Made by a program: the position numbers and the translations under genes. From NCBI GenBank assembly GCA_049890215.1, contig JBMHBX010000056.1, forward strand, positions 1 to 5,621: a stretch of DNA of 5,621 bases, read 5' to 3'. The stretch comes from UBA685 sp049890215 (GTDB lineage Bacteria > Pseudomonadota > Alphaproteobacteria > Puniceispirillales > Puniceispirillaceae). Below are positions 1-5,621 of this stretch, piece after piece. The notes beneath the pieces were generated by a model that ran no database searches, was not told the origin of the DNA, and saw nothing but the letters and a program-made list of their open reading frames with translations. How positions within the stretch are numbered: position 1 is the stretch's first letter; every line of letters begins with the position of its first letter.

Positions 1-860
1 AGCTCTTTACGAAAGGCTGCTTCAACACGTTGATTGCGGAATTGCAAACCAGGCAATTTAATCCCCACAACCGCAAGCAATGTTGTGCCAAATAGTGCCC
101 ATAAAATGGCCACCGTGACCAATGGTGCTGGGATAGCGCCAACAAATGGCAGTTCTGTAACATGCACTGAAAGGCTGAGCAAAACAGGCAAGAAAGCGAA
201 TAAGGTCATGACAGAATCCACAATATTCACGCCAAGCCCTTCCATGATCCCTGAAAAACGCATGGTATCTTCTTGAATACGCTGTGATGCCCCCTCAATG
301 TGGCGCAGTCTTGCCCAATGTGAGGTGTAGAAATCATTCATCGCTGTACGCCATCTAAAGATGTAATGCGAGACAAAGAACCGTGTCAGCACATAGACAA
401 CCATCCACACAGATGCGATCTCAAAAAACGTCCCAACGAGACCTAGCAATTCACTGGCCTGAACAGTCTCTTCACCACCTAGCGCTGTTTGAAGCCTGTC
501 ATAAAATGGGCGATACCAATTATTGATGGCAACTGAAACTTGCACGCTGAAATAGGTTGAAAACAAAATGGCAATAGAGCCTGCAAGTGACCACCATTGC
601 CATTTATGAGGCGCTAGGCGGAACCACACCGCACAGAAAATCGCACAAATGGCCAAGAAATACACATAGAACCATAAAAATTCTTGTGTCACAAAATAGC
701 CAAGCCCGATAACTGGCGCTGCATCAGCAGGAGAGAAGGTAAAGCCAAGGGCTGAGCCTATGCTGTCACCAACGCTATACCAAATGAAGACCGTAAAAAT
801 GGCCCATAAAATGGCACTTGTGAATAGTAATTTGGGTCTTGGAAAGAATGATTCAAACAT
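1..860 (-). CDS. sbmA: SbmA/BacA-type peptide transporter, N-terminal 286 residues (3' end beyond the window)
   Basis: The frame is open from ATG at 860 to the left edge, giving 286 residues of a protein that is about 406 long in E. coli. It opens MFESFFPRPK, very close to E. coli SbmA (recalled MFKSFFPKPG). It carries the family's most conserved stretch: FFVSHYIFRWRTAMN (161-175), LRHIEGASQRIQEDTMRF (185-202) and LLAVVGIKLPGLQFRNQRVE (261-280). Hydrophobic segments lie near 12-30, 53-80, 92-112, 141-160, 211-234 and 241-266. Known family members are homodimeric inner-membrane importers driven by the proton gradient, without an ATPase domain. They take up proline-rich antimicrobial peptides, microcins and bleomycin, and rhizobial BacA is needed for survival inside legume nodules. 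E207 in IMEGLG probably matches a glutamate implicated in proton coupling in E. coli SbmA. The gene starts 32 nt after rodA on the same strand. Family assignment is firm; the natural substrate is unknown, and absence of a C-terminal ATPase domain cannot be checked here. Confidence 0.95.
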   Translation of the reverse strand, partial: MFESFFPRPKLLFTSAILWAIFTVFIWYSVGDSIGSALGFTFSPADAAPVIGLGYFVTQEFLWFYVYFLAICAIFCAVWFRLAPHKWQWWSLAGSIAILFSTYFSVQVSVAINNWYRPFYDRLQTALGGEETVQASELLGLVGTFFEIASVWMVVYVLTRFFVSHYIFRWRTAMNDFYTSHWARLRHIEGASQRIQEDTMRFSGIMEGLGVNIVDSVMTLFAFLPVLLSLSVHVTELPFVGAIPAPLVTVAILWALFGTTLLAVVGIKLPGLQFRNQRVEAAFRKE

Positions 861-864
861 AATG

Positions 865-870
865 TCTCCC
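865..870 (-). promoter_or_regulatory. Ribosome binding site of sbmA
   Basis: On the minus strand GGGAGA lies just before the ATG at 860, with 5 nt between the GGGAG core and the start codon. This is a good Shine-Dalgarno match. It supports this start together with the family-typical N-terminus MFESFFP. It also shows that sbmA has its own initiation site and need not depend on coupling to rodA. Confidence 0.75.
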
Positions 871-891
871 AATCAAAATCGCATCATAGTG

Positions 892-920
892 ATTATAATT
901 TTAAATCTTCATCCTCTAAA
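892..920 (-). promoter_or_regulatory. Candidate sigma70-type promoter for sbmA, overlapping the end of rodA
   Basis: On the minus strand TTTAGA (920-915, four of six matches to TTGACA) is followed after exactly 17 nt by TATAAT (897-892, six of six). The -10 box covers the rodA stop codon. Transcription would start near 884-886 and leave a leader of about 25 nt carrying the GGGAGA ribosome site. The region is A+T-rich, so a chance match is possible. No activator site or operator is visible. Confidence 0.35.
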
Positions 921-1999
921 TCACTACTTAAGGCCATAGAATTAACAAGGCCAAGAGCGATGAAGACGGTTAGCATGGCCGTACCCCCATAAGAGATTAG
1001 AGGTAATGGCACACCAACCACTGGCACCAGCCCTGTCACCATTGCCACATTGACAAAGACATACAAGAACAACATGCCACTAATGCCAGCGCAGACAAGG
1101 CGTCCAAAGCGATGCTGCACACGCCAGCTTAATCTTAAGATAGAATAGAAAATGATAAAATAAATACCCAAAATCACAAGATTGCCGATTAAGCCAAATT
1201 CCTCGCCTATCATGGTGAAGACAAAATCGGTTTGTTTTTCTGGTAAATAATTGAGTTGGCTTTGCGACCCCATCAAAAACCCTTTACCAAAGATACCGCC
1301 AGACCCAAGGGCAATCTTTGACTGGGTGATTTGAAACCCTGCCCCAAGTAAATCATCCTCTGGATTGAAAAAGGTCAAAATACGTTGCTTTTGATAATCA
1401 TACAGATTGGCCCATAAGACAGGCAAAGACGCCATCACAGCCAAAAATAACAACCCCACATAGCGAAACGGGATGCCCGCACAGAAAATCACGATAAGCC
1501 CCCCCATTGCGAGCATCAGTGATGTGCCTAAATCAGGCTGTATCAGCACCAACGCGGTTGGCAGTGCCACTATCAAAAAAGCAGGTATATAGGTGAGAAA
1601 CGAATTTAATTGCTCTGGTGTGCGCTCTGAAAAATACCGTGCTAGCGCCAGTACCACAGCCAATTTTGCAGGTTCAGATGGCTGAAAATTCAAAGGGCCT
1701 ATGGCGATCCACCTTGTGGCCCCCTGCCCAAATCCAATGGCTTGCAGGGCTAGCAAAATAATCAAGGCGCCAGCATATACCACATAAGAGGATTGAAAAA
1801 TTACTCTGATAGGCATCACCAAAATTGTGATCATAAGCACCACACCAAAGGCAGCGCGCATAATATGACGTTCTGCCCACGGGCTCCATGAGCCTTGCGA
1901 TGCTGAAAATAACGCTAACGCGCCTATCACCGATAATAAAAAAACACAGCCAATCGTGAGCCAAGGCAAAGTCAAAAGGCGCGATATAATAAGACGCAT
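893..1999 (-). CDS. rodA: RodA, SEDS-family peptidoglycan glycosyltransferase
   Basis: This 368-residue polytopic inner-membrane protein is close to the E. coli length (370). RodA polymerises lipid II into glycan strands for side-wall growth and works as a pair with PBP2. SEDS signatures are present: GATRWIAIG (93-101) with FQPSEPAKLA (105-114), QPDLGTSL (154-161), and LPEKQTDFVF (252-261) followed by GEEFG (265-269). D258 matches the essential Asp of this loop (D262 in E. coli). PLPLISYGGT (331-340) is the C-terminal signature. About ten membrane segments can be drawn, with the large periplasmic loop near 200-260. The ATG shares one base with the mrdA stop (TAATG), and a strong ribosome site lies in the end of mrdA. 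The short acidic tail (DLEDEDLKL) is cytoplasmic by prediction. FtsW is the main alternative; the mrdA-rodA pairing and the length favour RodA. Confidence 0.96.
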   Translation of the reverse strand: MRLIISRLLTLPWLTIGCVFLLSVIGALALFSASQGSWSPWAERHIMRAAFGVVLMITILVMPIRVIFQSSYVVYAGALIILLALQAIGFGQGATRWIAIGPLNFQPSEPAKLAVVLALARYFSERTPEQLNSFLTYIPAFLIVALPTALVLIQPDLGTSLMLAMGGLIVIFCAGIPFRYVGLLFLAVMASLPVLWANLYDYQKQRILTFFNPEDDLLGAGFQITQSKIALGSGGIFGKGFLMGSQSQLNYLPEKQTDFVFTMIGEEFGLIGNLVILGIYFIIFYSILRLSWRVQHRFGRLVCAGISGMLFLYVFVNVAMVTGLVPVVGVPLPLISYGGTAMLTVFIALGLVNSMALSSDLEDEDLKL

Positions 2000-3945
2000 T
2001 ATACCCCCTTCACCTTGATGGTTTGTGCAAGGATGTCACGCGCAATCGGCGCCGCCATGGACGAGCCACTACCGCCATGTTCTACGACCACAACCGCCGC
2101 ATAGCGTGGATTCTTGCGTGGTGCGTAAGCGACAAATAAAGCGTGATCACGTTCTTTCCACGGACGGTCAATATTATCAATAATGCCAGCCTCACGCTGT
2201 TCTTTGGTAATACGCTTGACCTGAACTGTGCCTGTTTTGCCAGCCAGACCATGGGAATCAAGATCATAACGCCGCGCTGTGCCAAGTCTGCCATTCAGGA
2301 CATCTTCCATCCCTTTTTTGACCACTTTCAAGACAGATGGCGCGATATTCAAAGCCTCAAATTCTAGATTTGGATTTTCATCTTTCATCAACCGCGGTGT
2401 AATCGCACGCTTGCCATCTGCCAGACGCGCTGTCATCACCGCAAGCTGCATAGGCGTGGTTAAGACAAAGCCCTGCCCAATACCTGCAACGATGGTCTCG
2501 CCGGGTGTCCAAACAGTGCCGCGATTGATCTTTTTCCAATCACGATTTGGCATGATACCAAGCTTCTCAAATGGCAAATCAAGGCCAGATGGCAAACCAA
2601 GGCCAAGGCGTTTTGCCATATCATGAATACGGTTAATCCCTGTCTTTAACGCCACATCATAGAAAAACACATCACAAGACCGCTCAAGCGCTTGCATCAC
2701 ATTCAAAGATTGATGGCCATCATCAAACCAGCAGTGGAATTTACGATCGCCAAATTCCATATGACCTTCGCATTTCACTTTGGTCTTCGATGTAATGACC
2801 CCTGCTTCTAAGGCAGCGGCGGCAACAACCATCTTAAAAGTAGAGCCCGGTGCATAAAGGCCAGATATAGCGCGATTTAGCAGCGGTGTGCGCGGATGGG
2901 CACTCAGGCGCTTCCAATCTCTTGTTAACAGGCGTTCGGAGAATTGATTGGGATCATAAGAGGGGGCTGAGACCATAGCGACCACATCACCATTGCGAAC
3001 ATCCATGACAATCGCTGCGCCTGACTCCCCGGGCACAAACCGTTCTTTTTCATCTTTTAGAACCAGATTATCCCCTGCCGCGAAATGGGCTCTTATCTCT
3101 TCATTGACGGTTAAGGCTTTTTGGATATCAGCGGTATTGGCAATCACCTCGTTGCGGCCCCTGCGCAATCTATCATAGGCGTAGGCCTGAATTTCCATGT
3201 TCAACGTAAGGGTCGCATCATCTCCCTGCTCTGGCTGCTTATCATTGATGATACGCACCGCCTTACCTCGTGAATTAATTTCAATGCGATCTAGGCCAGG
3301 AGCGCCGCGCAGGCGTCTTTCCAGCGCATATTCCACACCAACCTTGCCCGTTCTAATATCTGGCAGACGGCTCCATTGTGGCTCATTATCGCGCTCGCGC
3401 GGCGTGACAGGAGACACATAGCCTGTAATATGGCCTGTGAGATGGGCTTGGGGATAGATGCGGCGATAACGTTTGGCAAATGACACCCCATCCATCAAAG
3501 GGCTTCGCACGGCAAGACGCGATAAATCACGTTGTGTGAGCTCTTCTTTGACAGTCACTGGCAGGAATTTTGGTTGTTTAGCGGCCTTTTCCAAAATCTG
3601 GATGATATCATCATCACGCAATTCAATAAGACGCGACAGACGCAACAAAGCTTGCTTTAAATTGCCAGCATTCAAAGGGGTGATCGATAAGGAATAGGTC
3701 TCAGTATTACCTGCGAGCAGGCGGTTCGCCTCATCAAAGATGCGGCCTCTAGCGGGGGTCACCGAGCGCGTATTGAACTGGTTGGAATCAGATAATTTTG
3801 ACCAGCCTTCACTTTGGGCGATTTGTAATTGATATAAACGCCCTGCCAGCAACACACCAAATAAGGTCTGGCCGCCTGCCAGAATTAAATTGCGGCGGCT
3901 CATGCGTCCCAGCAGTTCTTTTTTTAATTTGCGCTTATTTCTCAT
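1999..3945 (-). CDS. mrdA: Penicillin-binding protein 2 (PBP2), elongasome DD-transpeptidase
   Basis: This class B PBP of 648 residues (E. coli about 633) cross-links new side-wall peptidoglycan together with RodA. Order of parts: basic cytoplasmic tail (1-18); single membrane anchor (about 19-37); pedestal domain with PARGRIFD (64-71) and GHITGYVSP (171-179); transpeptidase domain from about 308. Catalytic motifs are intact: S368-T-F-K371 (nucleophile Ser368), S423-C-D425 and K570-T-G-T573. C392, C405, H411 and C424 fall where A. baumannii PBP2 binds zinc. Residues about 262-306 are an extra hydrophilic stretch compared with the E. coli protein as I recall it. The gene lies 16 nt after mreD and shares one base with rodA. 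No clear Shine-Dalgarno precedes the ATG at 3945; an internal ATG at 3903 (Met15) is possible but also has a weak site and would lose the basic tail. FtsI is unlikely given the context and the GHITGYV-type pedestal. Confidence 0.96.
   Translation of the reverse strand: MRNKRKLKKELLGRMSRRNLILAGGQTLFGVLLAGRLYQLQIAQSEGWSKLSDSNQFNTRSVTPARGRIFDEANRLLAGNTETYSLSITPLNAGNLKQALLRLSRLIELRDDDIIQILEKAAKQPKFLPVTVKEELTQRDLSRLAVRSPLMDGVSFAKRYRRIYPQAHLTGHITGYVSPVTPRERDNEPQWSRLPDIRTGKVGVEYALERRLRGAPGLDRIEINSRGKAVRIINDKQPEQGDDATLTLNMEIQAYAYDRLRRGRNEVIANTADIQKALTVNEEIRAHFAAGDNLVLKDEKERFVPGESGAAIVMDVRNGDVVAMVSAPSYDPNQFSERLLTRDWKRLSAHPRTPLLNRAISGLYAPGSTFKMVVAAAALEAGVITSKTKVKCEGHMEFGDRKFHCWFDDGHQSLNVMQALERSCDVFFYDVALKTGINRIHDMAKRLGLGLPSGLDLPFEKLGIMPNRDWKKINRGTVWTPGETIVAGIGQGFVLTTPMQLAVMTARLADGKRAITPRLMKDENPNLEFEALNIAPSVLKVVKKGMEDVLNGRLGTARRYDLDSHGLAGKTGTVQVKRITKEQREAGIIDNIDRPWKERDHALFVAYAPRKNPRYAAVVVVEHGGSGSSMAAPIARDILAQTIKVKGV
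2004..2010 (-). promoter_or_regulatory. Ribosome binding site of rodA inside the end of mrdA
   Basis: The minus strand reads AAGGGGG four bases before the rodA ATG at 1999, within the last codons of mrdA. The TAATG junction places the mrdA stop directly on the rodA start. A ribosome ending PBP2 could therefore restart on RodA, which would keep the two partner enzymes in step. Confidence 0.65.
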
Positions 3946-3961
3946 TAAATGTCATCGCAAC

Positions 3962-4495
3962 TTATCGTTCTGCTGATTCCACAAAGATTTGTCCAACCCG
4001 TGTGATAATCACATGAATAAACGGATATAGCAGCACAGTCACGCCGACCTGAAATAACAAGCCTTGCAGATTCAATAACCGCCATTCCCATAGCATGAAG
4101 AATAAAATATTCATCACGACCATAATGACCAACCCCACAGCAAAGCCTTGCCAGATTTCCAAGAAATCCTTTTGCTCTGGAAAATTCATTAAACGTCTAA
4201 TTATAAGCAAGCTTACTAATATGGCGAAAGTTTGACTATGTTGAAGTGAGGTGAAAAAAATATCACTTAGCACAGTGATGAAAAAGACACTAAATAGTGG
4301 CAAAGCAATGGGATAGAACAAAGTCAAAATGTAAAAGATCGCAAAGCTGATAAAGGGCGTAGCGTACAAGAACACATCTAAACTTGCCAAAGCGCCCTCA
4401 ATCAAAAGCACCCCAAATAGACACACCGCCACAACAATTTGCAAAGAGGTGTAAGACTTCAAGCTCGCCTTTTGGAAGTAGATTTGATAGTTCAT
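3962..4495 (-). CDS. mreD: Rod shape-determining membrane protein MreD
   Basis: This small, very hydrophobic protein has 177 residues (E. coli 162). Membrane segments can be drawn near 17-36, 43-61, 63-83, 87-101, 114-136 and 143-166. MreD is part of the elongasome membrane core with MreC, RodA and PBP2; its biochemical role is not settled. Sequence conservation in this family is low. The best internal sign is LSDIFFTSLQHSQT (76-89), which fits the family's Leu-x-Asp-hydrophobic-x(2)-G/S motif between two membrane segments. Position between mreC and mrdA makes the call secure. The ATG overlaps the mreC stop in an ATGA junction, and no other Met occurs before residue 104, so this start is well supported. 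GGAA 8 nt upstream is only a weak ribosome site, suggesting coupling to mreC translation. Confidence 0.9.
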   Translation of the reverse strand: MNYQIYFQKASLKSYTSLQIVVAVCLFGVLLIEGALASLDVFLYATPFISFAIFYILTLFYPIALPLFSVFFITVLSDIFFTSLQHSQTFAILVSLLIIRRLMNFPEQKDFLEIWQGFAVGLVIMVVMNILFFMLWEWRLLNLQGLLFQVGVTVLLYPFIHVIITRVGQIFVESAER

Positions 4496-5415
4496 TGCAA
4501 TAATTCCGCAGCATTCACCCCTTCAAGCAGGCGTCCAGATGATTCAGGGGGTAAGGGCGCGAAAAAGCTTTCAAGATCATTATAGTTAAAATCAACCACA
4601 TTTTGTTGATCGCGCGTTAGAATTGAGACAAAGCTGATCTGTTCAAGCGCAACTGACGGGGCGATGACAACAGTCTCACTATCAACAGAGATAACACGGC
4701 CAACAGGCACACCGGGGGGCAAAATACCGCCATGGCCTGAGGTCAAAACAAGCTCACCCATCTCAGGGCGCGCTTCAAGGGGCAGAAAATCTAGACGCAA
4801 GGTTTTTGTATTTTGCCCTAACGCCAAGCCAGGCCAGCTAGATGATGATAGCAGCACAGGGATTTTTGAGTTCACATCTGAGATCAAAAGAACGCGCGCA
4901 TATTTGCGTCCCACCTCGATGACATAGCCAACAAGCCCATCAGCATTAACCACCGCATTACCTCTTGCAACAGCTTGGCTATCGTCAATCTCTAGCAATA
5001 ATGAATGGGCAAAACTGCCACCGGGGGCTGAAATAGCGCGTGCTGTAATAGGCGACAAATCCGTTGTAGCAGCCGCCCCAAGCGTTGTTTTTAATTGGCG
5101 GTTTTCGCTTTCTAAAATCTCAGCTCGTCTTTGCCATCTCTTCAGACGCTCATTCTCTGCACGCAAGCGAACATTTTCCGCACGAAAAGAGGCAAGTGTA
5201 CGCATACCACTTGCCATCGTCTCAATAGCCCGCACAGGGGCGGCAACAACATCATAGATAGGGGCCACCATCTCTGAGATAGTGGATTTGGTCGCTCTGA
5301 CGGTATAGAGGTCAATTTTGCCGATGAAAATCAGAAAAAAACTGATAATCAGCAGGATAAGTTGCAGGGACAGACGTGTTGTCCCCCCTGCTGCACCTGC
5401 CCTGCGGCGCGCCAT
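4492..5415 (-). CDS. mreC: Rod shape-determining protein MreC
   Basis: This bitopic inner-membrane protein has 307 residues, in the usual family range. A basic Arg-rich N-terminus (MARRR) is followed by one membrane helix (about 16-34), a periplasmic coiled coil (about 66-112, with the heptad-like ENVRLRAENERLKR) and the beta-barrel domain used for self-assembly and PBP2 binding. Family signatures are VNADGLVGYV (156-165), SDVNSKIPVLL (179-189), LVLTSGHGG (222-230) and PPGVPVGRV (233-241). MreC filaments are known to bind PBP2 and are thought to switch it to its active form. The last 35 residues or so (PLPPESSG and beyond) form a short tail, likely disordered. It starts 5 nt after mreB and overlaps mreD by 4 nt, so it sits in the middle of one transcript. 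Confidence 0.96.
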   Translation of the reverse strand: MARRRAGAAGGTTRLSLQLILLIISFFLIFIGKIDLYTVRATKSTISEMVAPIYDVVAAPVRAIETMASGMRTLASFRAENVRLRAENERLKRWQRRAEILESENRQLKTTLGAAATTDLSPITARAISAPGGSFAHSLLLEIDDSQAVARGNAVVNADGLVGYVIEVGRKYARVLLISDVNSKIPVLLSSSSWPGLALGQNTKTLRLDFLPLEARPEMGELVLTSGHGGILPPGVPVGRVISVDSETVVIAPSVALEQISFVSILTRDQQNVVDFNYNDLESFFAPLPPESSGRLLEGVNAAELLQ

Positions 5416-5420
5416 TTGAC

Positions 5421-5621
5421 TTACGCTCCGATAAGAACGTGGCGCAGTGTCTTCAATTCTTCAAGACAACGACCTGTGCCTAACACCACGCAAGATAGAG
5501 GATCTTCTGCGATTGAAATCGGCAAGCCTGTGGCTTCACGAAGCACAGTGTCAATCTCGCGCAACATAGCGCCGCCACCTGTCAAGACAATGCCTTTTTC
5601 CACGATATCAGCCGCCAATTC
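5421..5621 (-). CDS. mreB: MreB, actin-like cell-shape protein, C-terminal 66 residues (5' part beyond the window)
   Basis: The frame is open to the right edge and encodes the last 66 residues before the stop at 5421-5423; full-length MreB is about 345. It begins ELAADIVEKGIVLTGGGAML, the MreB segment that includes the Gly-rich nucleotide-contact loop (TGGGA) of the actin fold. EDPLSCVVLGTG follows, the conserved helix cap near the C-terminus. MreB assembles into membrane-bound antiparallel double filaments that direct the movement and placement of wall synthesis. The end (CLEELKTLRHVLIGA) lacks the acidic tail of E. coli MreB. The TTG that could read as a start within this fragment is an internal Leu codon, not the gene start. 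It is the upstream gene of the cluster seen here; its promoter lies outside the window. Confidence 0.95.
   Translation of the reverse strand, partial: ELAADIVEKGIVLTGGGAMLREIDTVLREATGLPISIAEDPLSCVVLGTGRCLEELKTLRHVLIGA
5426..5429 (-). promoter_or_regulatory. Ribosome binding site of mreC within the last codons of mreB
   Basis: GGAG on the minus strand lies 10 nt before the mreC ATG at 5415 and inside the Gly-Ala codons that end MreB. The spacing is slightly long but usable. It supports the ATG at 5415, which also gives the expected short basic cytoplasmic tail before the membrane helix. Confidence 0.5.

Noticed and set aside
34..276. Plus-strand open frame of 80 codons at the left edge
   Set aside because: The opposite strand encodes highly conserved SbmA residues over the same bases. 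The plus-strand product is low in hydrophobic structure and resembles nothing known to me.
861..892. Search for a terminator between rodA and sbmA
   Set aside because: The 32 bases contain no stem-loop followed by a T-run on the minus strand, so transcription is expected to read through.
1674..1964. Second minus-strand frame of 96 codons inside rodA
   Set aside because: It is an out-of-frame shadow of the RodA N-terminal half, with no ribosome site and no family features.
2279..2626. Plus-strand open frame of 115 codons
   Set aside because: It lies wholly antisense to the catalytic part of mrdA, has no recognisable protein features, and the overlapping minus-strand frame encodes conserved PBP2 motifs.
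3919..3925. Run of seven A on the minus strand near the start of mrdA, considered as a frameshift site
   Set aside because: It sits in the Lys-Lys codons of the basic tail. No downstream hairpin is evident and the alternative frame gives no useful product. It may be a mutation-prone run but there is no sign of programmed use.

Overview
All recognisable genes lie on the minus strand and read from the right edge of the window to the left. They form the rod-shape (elongasome) cluster in the order mreB (3' end only), mreC, mreD, mrdA (PBP2), rodA. A truncated gene for an SbmA/BacA-type peptide transporter follows. The gene order, the form of the MreB C-terminus and the cysteine-rich zinc-type loop of PBP2 point to an alphaproteobacterium. 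G+C is moderate, about mid-40s percent by eye. I cannot name a genus from this window.

Layout from right to left: the last 66 residues of MreB (5421-5621); a 5-nt gap; MreC (4492-5415); a 4-nt ATGA overlap; MreD (3962-4495); a 16-nt gap; PBP2 (1999-3945); a 1-nt TAATG overlap; RodA (893-1999); a 32-nt gap; then SbmA/BacA (1-860), which runs off the left edge and lacks about its last 120 residues. Almost every base is coding. The only non-coding stretches are the gaps of 5, 16 and 32 nt. No RNA gene, mobile element, repeat array or terminator was seen.

The five shape genes form one working unit. MreB filaments organise the machine in the cytoplasm. MreC and MreD link it to the periplasm. RodA polymerises glycan from lipid II and PBP2 cross-links it. 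The tight overlaps imply one transcript and coupled translation. The key catalytic residues of RodA and PBP2 are all present.

The less routine points are the sbmA/bacA homologue directly downstream of rodA, with a possible promoter of its own at the end of rodA; a hydrophilic insertion of roughly 40 residues in PBP2 just before its transpeptidase domain; and a Cys/Cys/His/Cys set in PBP2 that matches the position of a known PBP2 zinc site. I found no evidence of a wholly new system.
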